Source: Acidobacteriota bacterium (lineage in GTDB: Bacteria; Acidobacteriota; Polarisedimenticolia; J045). From it: a DNA stretch of 5,812 nt. The stretch covers positions 3,848,633 through 3,854,444 of the forward strand of contig CP070706.1 in NCBI GenBank assembly GCA_020350085.1. Direction: 5' to 3'. A model generated the notes under the pieces. It did no database searches. It was given only the letters and a program-made list of their open reading frames with translations, and had not been told where the DNA came from. Made by a program: the position numbers and the translations under genes. Below are positions 1 to 5,528 of this stretch, in pieces (positions within the stretch are counted from its first letter, which is position 1; each line of letters opens with the position of its first letter).

Positions 1-768
1 ACCAGCATCCTCGTCGGGCAAGGCCTCGCGGACGTGCGATTCCTCGGCCTCGGCGATCGGCTTCCGATCAAGATGAACAACGGAGAGCTGTTCGCTCCGC
101 GAGTGGCAGGGATTTTCGTCGCCCCGTCGGCGCTTCTGACCAACGATCTCGTGGTGATGCCGACGGACCAACTCCGATCAGTGTTCGGCTTCGGTGCGGA
201 GGAATGCACCGACATCGCTGTGGAGGTGCCCCAGACGAGTGAGATCGCCACCGTCACGCGCAAGATCTACGAGGCGTGGCCGGACGTGAGAGTCGTGTCG
301 CGGGAGCAGATTCGGCACACTTACGAGGCGATCTTCGACTGGCGTGGCGGCCTGTGGCTTGCCGTACTGATCGGTACGATCGCGGCGTTCGCCGTACTCG
401 TCTGGGACAAGGCCACCGGCTTGTCGGCAGAAGAGTACCGCACGATCGGCCTGCTCAAAGCGGTCGGGTGGACCACCAGAGACGTGCTGGAGCTGAAGGC
501 CTGCGAGGGGTCGATCGTCTCGCTGGTTTCGGTGCTCTCTGGGCTGCTCTTGGCCCAGTTACACCTGATCTGGCTCGACGGTGCCCTGTTCGCCCACGTT
601 CTCAAGGGCTGGTCGGTGCAGTTTCCGCCGTTCGATATCGCGCCGCGGCTCGATGCCTACACGCTGCTGGTCTGTCTGCCGCTCGCCGTCGTTCCGTACG
701 TCGCAGCCGGCCTGGTCCCCGCGTGGAGAACCGCCATCATCGACCCAGACAGTGTGATCAGGAGCTGA
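1..768 (+). CDS. FtsX/MacB-type ABC transporter permease, C-terminal part (5' truncated)
   Basis: The reading frame is open from base 1 and ends at TGA 766-768, giving 255 visible residues; the true start lies outside the window. Residues about 1-115 look like the end of an extracytoplasmic domain (the stretch TNDLVVMPTDQLRSVFG sits in it). Three hydrophobic segments follow at about 117-135, 171-191 and 219-239. Between the first two lies the cytoplasmic loop EEYRTIGLLKAVGWTTRDVL, the usual FtsX-permease coupling loop that contacts the ABC ATPase. The C-terminus reads PAWRTAIIDPDSVIRS, a typical end for these permeases. The following DUF2318 lipoprotein begins 10 nt after the stop and is probably cotranscribed. 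From memory, the wording (FDWRGGL, WDKATGLSAEE, LLKAVGW) resembles permeases of P19/FTR1-type iron-transport loci more than LolC/E or macrolide exporters. The substrate is therefore an inference; the permease family itself is secure. Confidence 0.88.
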   Translation, partial: TSILVGQGLADVRFLGLGDRLPIKMNNGELFAPRVAGIFVAPSALLTNDLVVMPTDQLRSVFGFGAEECTDIAVEVPQTSEIATVTRKIYEAWPDVRVVSREQIRHTYEAIFDWRGGLWLAVLIGTIAAFAVLVWDKATGLSAEEYRTIGLLKAVGWTTRDVLELKACEGSIVSLVSVLSGLLLAQLHLIWLDGALFAHVLKGWSVQFPPFDIAPRLDAYTLLVCLPLAVVPYVAAGLVPAWRTAIIDPDSVIRS

Positions 769-778
769 TCTGATAATC

Positions 779-1216
779 ATGCGCACTGCCTTCTCATCAC
801 TGCTCGTCTCGTGGTTGCTGCTGCAAGGCTGCGGCCCCGAACTGCCAGAGTATCAGATTGTCGAGGCCACTGGGGACGTGGTTCGCATCGCCCGATCTAC
901 TGTCGCTGACGGGGAAGTTCACTTCTTCACATTCAAGCACGGCGACAAGAACGTGAACTTCCTCGTACGCACCGACGGCACCGGCTTGCTCCGGGCTCAC
1001 CTGGATGCATGCTTCAGCTGTTATCGATACAAGCGTGGCTATGTCGTCGAGGGCTCCGATGTCGTCTGCATCGCTTGCCGGCTCAGCTATCGCATCGACG
1101 ATGATGAATGGGACTACATCGGCGCCTGCGCGCCGATTCCGCTCCGCTCTGCCGTCGATGGCAACAGCTTCATCGTCAGCACCGCGCATCTCGAGCGGGC
1201 CGCACGCTACTTCTGA
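779..1216 (+). CDS. DUF2318 (Fe-S-membrane-like) lipoprotein
   Basis: This gene encodes 145 residues from ATG 779 to TGA 1214-1216. The N-terminus is a lipoprotein signal: a hydrophobic stretch from residue 5, then LLLQGCG with the lipobox cysteine at C18, so the protein should be lipid-anchored outside the cytoplasm. The core carries the DUF2318 pattern: C78-FS-C81 followed by YKRGY, then C97-IA-C100, then C117 in GACAPIPL. The five core cysteines and the final C-x-P-I-P-L are the family hallmarks and suggest metal or Fe-S binding, which is not proven for the family. DUF2318 proteins occur beside FtsX-type permeases in iron-transport loci such as the Campylobacter p19 region (recalled, not searched), and the gene just upstream is such a permease. 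An AGGAG at 760-764, inside the end of the permease gene, lies 14 nt before the ATG. That is a long spacing, so translational coupling is plausible. Many family members are multi-pass membrane fusions; this one is a short stand-alone lipoprotein. Confidence 0.85.
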   Translation: MRTAFSSLLVSWLLLQGCGPELPEYQIVEATGDVVRIARSTVADGEVHFFTFKHGDKNVNFLVRTDGTGLLRAHLDACFSCYRYKRGYVVEGSDVVCIACRLSYRIDDDEWDYIGACAPIPLRSAVDGNSFIVSTAHLERAARYF

Positions 1217-1300
1217 GTCATTCCCGCTGCCGAGCGCGCTCCTCCTTCTTCATCGCGTGGTGGACATCCGCAGGCACCGGGCGTAGTCTTCAGCACACTC

Positions 1301-1330
1301 GCGCTCTTCCTCGTGCTCGGGGAAGACCGC
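1301..1330 (+). repeat. Imperfect hairpin upstream of the phosphatase gene
   Basis: The arms GCGCTCTTCCTCG (1301-1313) and CGGGGAAGACCGC (1318-1330) pair over 13 positions, with 11 Watson-Crick pairs, one T/G wobble and one C/C mismatch, around a TGCT loop. No run of T follows, so it is not a classical intrinsic terminator. It ends only 4 nt before the putative ribosome binding site and 20 nt before the ATG at 1351. It could end the upstream transcript, protect an RNA end, or affect translation of the phosphatase. Confidence 0.55.
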
Positions 1331-1334
1331 GGCC

Positions 1335-1341
1335 GGTGAGG
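1335..1341 (+). promoter_or_regulatory. Ribosome binding site that selects the ATG at 1351
   Basis: GGTGAGG lies 9 nt before ATG 1351, a workable Shine-Dalgarno spacing. The in-frame ATG at 1342 directly abuts this sequence and so is badly spaced, which favours the 1351 start. Confidence 0.5.
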
Positions 1342-1350
1342 ATGAGGGCG

Positions 1351-2622
1351 ATGACGAACGAAGCACAAGCGAGTCCGATCGGCTACGAGGCGCTCAAGCA
1401 GGTGCTCGACATCACGCGCAAGCTCGCGACGCCGTTCGATCTGCAGACCATGCTCGAGGAAGTGATCGCTGCCGGCAGGCAGGTGCTGCACGCCGATCGC
1501 GGCACGGTATTCCTTTACGAACCGGATACAGACGAGCTCGTGGTCAAGGCTGCCGACGGTTTCGATGCGGTGCGCATGTCCGCGCGCACGGGAATCACCG
1601 GTGAATGTATCCAAACCAGGTCCGTGATCAACGTTCCTGAGGCCTACTCGGACACACGGTTCAATCGCTCGTTCGACGCCAGGACCGGCTATCGTACGAA
1701 AAGCCTGCTGACGATGCCACTGATCGGCTACGACGGGGCACTCGTCGGCGTGCTGCAGCTGCTGAATAAGCAGGGCGGGGCGTTCGATGAGCACGACGAG
1801 CGGGTCGGTGTCGTGCTCGCTGCTCAATGTGCGGTCGCGCTGCAGCGCGTGCGGATGACCGAGCAGATCATCGTCAAAGAGCGCATGGACCGCGAGCTAG
1901 CCGTCGCGCGCCAAATCCAACTCGGGACGCTTCCGGCGCGCATGCCCGAACTCGAGGACTACGAATTCGCCGGACTGACGTTGCCCGCAGAGGAAACCGG
2001 CGGCGACACGTTCGATATCGTCTCGCTCGACGACGAGCGCGTCATGCTGCTGATCGGAGACGCCACCGGCCACGGCGTGGGTCCGGCGATCTGTGCCACC
2101 CAAATGCGTTCGATGCTGCGCGTCGCCCTTCGTCTCGGTGCCGGACTGGACCACGCGTTCGCTCAGATTGACGAGCAGTTGGCTTGCGATCTTCCTGACG
2201 AGCGCTTCGTCACCGCGTTTCTCGGACTGCTGAACGCGCGCGAGCACACGATCCAATACCACGCAGCCGGGCAAGCGCCGCTTCTGGTCTACCGCGCCGC
2301 CATGAACGACTGTGAATGGTTCGGCTCGACTACCTTGCCGATGGGCGTGATGCCAGGGCTTCCTCGACCGAACTCCGAAACGATCGTGCTCGGTCCAGGT
2401 GACATCCTCGCTCTCATCACGGACGGGGTGTACGAGTATCACAACGGCTCACAGCAGATGTTTGGCGAGCCACGCGTCGCGGAGGTCTTCCGCCGCCATC
2501 ACGCAGAGTCACTCTCCGACCTGTCCAGCAGGTTGCTCGAGAGCGTTCGAGCGTTCGGCGGCGATGCTCCGCAGCTCGACGACATCACCATGGTGCTGGT
2601 GCGGCGCTCTCGATCCGGTTGA
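1351..2622 (+). CDS. GAF domain PP2C-type (RsbU/SpoIIE-like) serine phosphatase
   Basis: This is a 423-residue soluble cytoplasmic protein with no signal peptide or membrane segment. A GAF sensor domain occupies about residues 11-168 and ends in N139-K140-x4-F145-x3-D149-E150, an NKFDE-type motif. A charged linker helix follows (about 170-195, including RELAVARQIQLGTLP), typical of RsbU-like enzymes. The PP2C/SpoIIE domain covers about 200-419 with metal-binding motifs GGDTFD (D219), IGDATGHG (D237), ITDGVYE (D358) and DDITMV (D410, D411), so it should be an active metal-dependent Ser/Thr phosphatase. Relatives dephosphorylate anti-anti-sigma (STAS) proteins in partner-switching pathways; no STAS or anti-sigma kinase gene is in the window, so the substrate is unknown. 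One variation is AAGQAP (about 305-310) where many family members have AGH. ATG 1351 is preferred for its ribosome binding site; ATG 1342 would add three residues. The gene converges on the adenylate cyclase gene with a 4-nt gap. Confidence 0.93.
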   Translation: MTNEAQASPIGYEALKQVLDITRKLATPFDLQTMLEEVIAAGRQVLHADRGTVFLYEPDTDELVVKAADGFDAVRMSARTGITGECIQTRSVINVPEAYSDTRFNRSFDARTGYRTKSLLTMPLIGYDGALVGVLQLLNKQGGAFDEHDERVGVVLAAQCAVALQRVRMTEQIIVKERMDRELAVARQIQLGTLPARMPELEDYEFAGLTLPAEETGGDTFDIVSLDDERVMLLIGDATGHGVGPAICATQMRSMLRVALRLGAGLDHAFAQIDEQLACDLPDERFVTAFLGLLNAREHTIQYHAAGQAPLLVYRAAMNDCEWFGSTTLPMGVMPGLPRPNSETIVLGPGDILALITDGVYEYHNGSQQMFGEPRVAEVFRRHHAESLSDLSSRLLESVRAFGGDAPQLDDITMVLVRRSRSG

Positions 2623-2626
2623 CGCT

Positions 2627-4678
2627 CTACTCGTTCCCACGACGCAGCAGCTCGGGCTCGACCCGAGCACCCGTGTCCTGATCGAGCGGCACGTCGTAGA
2701 CATCGATCGGTTCTGCGAAACCCTTGACCCGGACCGGCTCTATCCGCCGCGTGACGATCTGGTCGCCGGCTAGCTCTCGGGTGCGAGCCGAAATCAAGAT
2801 GCCTCCGGTCGGTGCCGCTGATTCGAGACGCTGTGCCAGGTTCACGGCCTCGCCGAGCACCGTGTAGGACAAGCGCTTGGAGGAGCCCATGTTGCCGACG
2901 ATGACCTCACCGGTATTGATGCCGATACGGATTGCGAGCGGCATGTCGCCGCGCCGTCGCCATGCGTTATCGATATCACGCGCCGCTCGTTGCATCTCGA
3001 GTGCGGCGCGTACGCAGCGCAACGCATGATCCGACTGCGGCTGCGGATCGCCGAAGAAGACCATCAACCCATCACCGATGAACTTGTCGAGCGTTCCCTC
3101 GTGCCGAAACACGATCTCGATCATGCGCTCGAAGTACTCGTTGAGCAGCTCTCTGACGTGCCCCGGTTCCAGGCTGGACGAGTGCTCCGTGAATCCTCTG
3201 ATGTCGCTGAAGAGGATCGTCAACTCCTTCTTCTGAGCGTTCGCGGCCATCTCCCCGGCCTGCATCATGACCTTGTCGACGACTGCCGGAGGGAAAAAGG
3301 CATCGAACGTGTGGCGCAACACCGCCCGCGCCTGAGATTCGGAATGGTAGCGCCAGGCGGCGATCACGAGCGTGGATACCGCGAGGATGATCATCGGCCC
3401 GGCGATTCCCATGATCACGCGGCCGAACAGAAACGCTGCCAAGGCCCCCACGACGTGCAGCGCGACGAGCAGCGGTGGCAAGAAAACGAACGGCAGCGTC
3501 GACAAGCGCCTCGATCCCACGAACAGGAGAACGAGCAGTGGCACCTCGACGCACAGCATCATGAACCACGTTGGCGCCTGGCGCAGAAACTGCTCGGTCA
3601 AGATCGAATGGACGACGTTGGCCTGGATCCCCGACAGCGGGTAGGTCGGATCGACCGGCACGGCGGCAATGTCCCCTGCCCCGGTCGAGACCCACGAGAC
3701 GACGGCCACGCGACCCGCCAGCTCCTCGCGAAGATCCTCCATCATGAACCGGTCGTCGGACGCCTCGTAGATGACCGCGAACGGATAGTGTGTCATCGCT
3801 CCCCACGGCCCGACGAAATCGACGATCATCCGTCCGTGCGCATCGATCGGTATCTTGATGTCGCGCGGCTGCTCCGCACCGGGGGGCCGCGCCCCTCGCA
3901 GCGTGATCGACCGGCCGGGCCGGATCTCGATCTGGTCCAGCCCGACACCGAGCAGATCGCAGGCGACGCGAAACGGCAGGCTGGGCAGCAGGGCGTCACC
4001 GTCGCGCGCCAGCAGAGGCACGCGTCGGTACACGCCGTCGCGATCCACAGTGATGTCGAGAAACCCGATCCCGCGCGCCGCGTTCGCGAGCGACGGATAG
4101 GTCAGGAAATGCCGGGTCGCCCGATAGAACCCGTCGAGATCTTCGTGGTGCGGCCTCGGGAGCCGCACGCGATCCAAGAGCGCGAGAGCATCACGACCGA
4201 GATCGTCTTCCGCCTCCACGTCCGTACCGAGTGCGAGTCCGAGCGCCATACCGTAGTACGCGTTCTCGGCGCGCTCGGTCGCGAAGATCAGCGCCTGGTC
4301 GGCCGCGGCGGACTGCGGTGAAGCGAAGATGACGTCGTGAAGCTGTGCCGCCACGCCCGCGCGCGAGAGATTCTCCACGAGGCGAGCGTATTCCTCGCGC
4401 CCGAGGTAGTAGGTGCCCATGCTCTGTAGGCTTCTGTCGTCGATGTCCACGCGCACGACGGTGTCGTCGTAGCGTGGCGCCAGAGTCTCGAACTGGGCGC
4501 GCAGCGCGAACATCCGGTCCGCGAGGCGCGCCTCGAGCGGCTCGAAAATCCCCGGCAGCAACCAGAATGCGGCGTGGGCCGACAGCAGAACCGCTGCCAG
4601 CAGCAGGAGCGTCGCCTTCGACCCACCGTTCAGGTCAGTGATCGATGGTGATCGACTTGCCGTAGAAGCGCTCCGCAC
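2627..4678 (-). CDS. CHASE2-domain transmembrane adenylate cyclase (class III)
   Basis: This 683-residue protein makes cAMP from ATP in response to an extracytoplasmic signal. It has a short basic N-terminus, a membrane segment at about 23-42, a CHASE2 sensor domain outside the cytoplasm at about 46-365 (including VVRVDIDDRSL and IPIDAHGRMIVDFVG), three closely spaced membrane segments (about 370-388, 394-418, 422-442) and a cytoplasmic class III cyclase domain at about 480-665. The catalytic set is complete: metal aspartates D492 (FSDIRGFT) and D536 (FIGDG), adenine-selecting K532, T606 (YTVLGE) at the second specificity position, and transition-state N613 and R617 (VNLAQRLE). K532 with T606 points to ATP rather than GTP. 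The start is GTG 4678, inside the upstream DUF4384 gene, with GGAG 4 nt before it; no other standard start precedes the first membrane segment. The 44-nt overlap implies cotranscription and probably coupled translation. I assign no gene symbol because cya names vary for this class. Confidence 0.95.
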   Translation of the reverse strand: MRSASTASRSPSITDLNGGSKATLLLLAAVLLSAHAAFWLLPGIFEPLEARLADRMFALRAQFETLAPRYDDTVVRVDIDDRSLQSMGTYYLGREEYARLVENLSRAGVAAQLHDVIFASPQSAAADQALIFATERAENAYYGMALGLALGTDVEAEDDLGRDALALLDRVRLPRPHHEDLDGFYRATRHFLTYPSLANAARGIGFLDITVDRDGVYRRVPLLARDGDALLPSLPFRVACDLLGVGLDQIEIRPGRSITLRGARPPGAEQPRDIKIPIDAHGRMIVDFVGPWGAMTHYPFAVIYEASDDRFMMEDLREELAGRVAVVSWVSTGAGDIAAVPVDPTYPLSGIQANVVHSILTEQFLRQAPTWFMMLCVEVPLLVLLFVGSRRLSTLPFVFLPPLLVALHVVGALAAFLFGRVIMGIAGPMIILAVSTLVIAAWRYHSESQARAVLRHTFDAFFPPAVVDKVMMQAGEMAANAQKKELTILFSDIRGFTEHSSSLEPGHVRELLNEYFERMIEIVFRHEGTLDKFIGDGLMVFFGDPQPQSDHALRCVRAALEMQRAARDIDNAWRRRGDMPLAIRIGINTGEVIVGNMGSSKRLSYTVLGEAVNLAQRLESAAPTGGILISARTRELAGDQIVTRRIEPVRVKGFAEPIDVYDVPLDQDTGARVEPELLRRGNE
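2650..2668. terminator. Perfect GC-rich hairpin at the convergent gene ends, possible terminator
   Basis: GCTCGGG (2650-2656) and CCCGAGC (2662-2668) form a perfect 7-bp stem with a 5-nt loop, 27 nt past the phosphatase stop and inside the last codons of the convergent cyclase gene. Neither strand shows a following T-run, so classical intrinsic termination is uncertain. Its position between tail-to-tail genes is what suggests a role. Confidence 0.3.
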
Positions 4679-5297
4679 TGATCTCCACCGCGAGCTGTTC
4701 GATACTGGCGGGAGGTCCGCCGCTTCGAGTCTGACCGCCGATCATGACCGGCTTTTCGACGGGGCGCGAGAACCTTCGGTGCTCCTTGTGCAACCGGCGG
4801 ATCTCCTGGACGATCTCTTCCACCACGCCTTGGCGAGCTGCCGGATCGGCCGACGCGTGCCGTTCGAGCAACGCGTCGAGCGCGACGAGCGGCTCCGCAG
4901 ACGCGAGCAGGAAGAAGGTCTCACGCCCGGCGTTGTCGTCGAGCTCAAACCACTGGCTGCCTGGTGGGACGTAGGTCGGCGAAGCACCGTCGCTAGCCTG
5001 CTGTGCCTTCGCCGACTCGTGGTAAAGCAGGTGGATCTGCTCGCTGGAATCGAGCAAGATCAGGTACACCGACGATGGCGAGAGCGGTTCGACGAGAAAC
5101 TTCAGCTTCGTCCCTGGCTCGAGCTGAACGTCCTTGTCGATGGCGCTTGGAGCGGCGCTCTGCGCGGCCAGCTTGCCCAGCGCCCAGCGCAGCTCGACGA
5201 GCGGCTCGCCGGAGTCTCCTCCCAACGATGCCATGCCGGCAACACACAGCAAGGCCGAAATCACGACGTGTACCTGCAGTTTGCCGAAACCGGTCAT
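4635..5297 (-). CDS. Exported DUF4384-domain protein
   Basis: This gene encodes 220 residues. A hydrophobic export signal spans about residues 7-24 (LQVHVVISALLCVAGMAS). C18 does not sit in a good lipobox, so cleavage by signal peptidase I is more likely than lipidation. Residues about 55-145 match the DUF4384 layout: LEPGTKLKFLVE, a beta-rich VYLILLDSSEQIHLLYHES segment, then PPGSQWFELDDNAGRETFFLLAS and a short helix. A charged helical stretch (155-176) and a tail ending FYGKSITIDH follow, as in full-length family members. The function of DUF4384 is not established; the domain often occurs near signalling, TPR and caspase-like proteins. The start is placed at ATG 5297 because GGAGG lies 4 nt upstream and the signal peptide begins there. 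An in-frame ATG at 5369 would add 24 residues with no family resemblance. It is the first gene of an operon with the cyclase, which suggests a periplasmic partner for the CHASE2 sensor (inference). Confidence 0.82.
   Translation of the reverse strand: MTGFGKLQVHVVISALLCVAGMASLGGDSGEPLVELRWALGKLAAQSAAPSAIDKDVQLEPGTKLKFLVEPLSPSSVYLILLDSSEQIHLLYHESAKAQQASDGASPTYVPPGSQWFELDDNAGRETFFLLASAEPLVALDALLERHASADPAARQGVVEEIVQEIRRLHKEHRRFSRPVEKPVMIGGQTRSGGPPASIEQLAVEISAERFYGKSITIDH
4683..4686 (-). promoter_or_regulatory. Ribosome binding site for the GTG start of the cyclase
   Basis: On the minus strand GGTGGAG ends 4 nt before GTG 4678, inside the DUF4384 coding sequence. It supports the non-ATG start and the 44-nt gene overlap. 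Confidence 0.45.
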
Positions 5298-5301
5298 CGT
5301 T

Positions 5302-5306
5302 CCTCC
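5302..5306 (-). promoter_or_regulatory. Ribosome binding site that selects the ATG at 5297
   Basis: Minus-strand GGAGG lies 4 nt before ATG 5297. It is the strongest Shine-Dalgarno match in the window and rules in favour of this start over the upstream ATG at 5369. Confidence 0.65.
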
Positions 5307-5499
5307 CACCGCGCCCGCCGCGCTGACAAACGAGTTAGTGAGGGGCGTCGTCCCTCGACCCTTAATCAATCAGTAAGTGGAACGCTCCCTCTCACGCTCA
5401 TACGATGAGTCCACAGTAGAAGTAAGGGTAGCATGAACGGACGTAAAGAGCGGCTCGAGGCGTTCGCGAGAACGGACGCGTCGAGACGGTCGACACAAC

Positions 5500-5512
5500 G
5501 ATCTTAGATCTT
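5500..5512. repeat. Palindrome and overlapping direct repeat of GATCTT
   Basis: GATCT-t-AGATC (5500-5510) is a perfect 5-bp inverted repeat. The same bases also read as two copies of GATCTT (5500-5505 and 5507-5512) one base apart. It ends just before the ribosome binding site of the TPR-like gene and could be an operator or chance. Confidence 0.3.
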
Positions 5513-5528
5513 GGCGTGGAGCGTATCG

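Larger units (their letters stand above)
1217..1350. other. 134-nt intergenic gap between iron-type genes and phosphatase gene
   Basis: This gap follows the DUF2318 stop. It contains one clear element, the imperfect hairpin at 1301-1330, then the ribosome binding site at 1335-1341. I see no convincing -10/-35 pair and no T-tract. The phosphatase frame is open through this stretch, but the predicted residues there are Arg/Ser-rich and unlike the GAF-PP2C family, so I treat it as non-coding. Confidence 0.6.
5298..5528. promoter_or_regulatory. Divergent intergenic region with several short inverted repeats
   Basis: These 231 nt separate the start of the minus-strand DUF4384-cyclase operon from the start of the plus-strand TPR-like gene, so promoters for both directions should lie here. 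An AT-richer patch (5361-5377) stands out. Inverted repeats are CTCAT-acg-ATGAG (5397-5409), CGTTC-gcga-GAACG (5461-5474), GTCGA-gacgg-TCGAC (5480-5494) and GATCT-t-AGATC (5500-5510). I could not identify a sigma-70 promoter with confidence on either strand, nor a CRP-type TGTGA-N6-TCACA site. Confidence 0.5.

Noticed and set aside
276..773. Plus-strand open frame overlapping the permease in another frame
   Set aside because: It is Arg-rich and lacks membrane segments, while the permease frame has three and matches its family.
1108..1350. N-terminal extension of the phosphatase gene starting at ATG 1108
   Set aside because: It overlaps the end of the well-supported DUF2318 gene by more than 100 nt, encodes Arg/Ser-rich sequence unlike the family, and includes the hairpin and ribosome binding site.
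1207..1827. Minus-strand open frame (206 codons) across the phosphatase 5' end
   Set aside because: It is antisense to the conserved GAF domain, with no ribosome binding site that I could see and no family resemblance.
2990..4321. Long plus-strand open frame (443 codons) antisense to the cyclase
   Set aside because: It lies wholly within the cyclase gene. Its translation is dominated by R, H, D, E and Q with no domain-like pattern, as expected for a shadow frame in GC-rich DNA.
5298..5369. Upstream ATG at 5369 as start of the DUF4384 protein
   Set aside because: It would put 24 non-family residues before the signal peptide, and the GGAGG ribosome binding site serves ATG 5297.
4638..5408. 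Plus-strand open frame (256 codons) antisense to the DUF4384 gene
   Set aside because: It mirrors a gene with a clear signal peptide, strong ribosome binding site and family match. The antisense translation shows no recognisable features.
5433..5507. 24-codon plus-strand frame (begins MNGRKERLEAF) that might be a leader peptide
   Set aside because: A weak AAGGG lies 4 nt upstream, but there is no attenuator-like structure tied to a codon run and short frames like this arise by chance.
5298..5528. CRP (cAMP receptor) binding site that would link the region to the cyclase
   Set aside because: I scanned for TGTGA-N6-TCACA on both strands and found only half-sites with wrong spacing.
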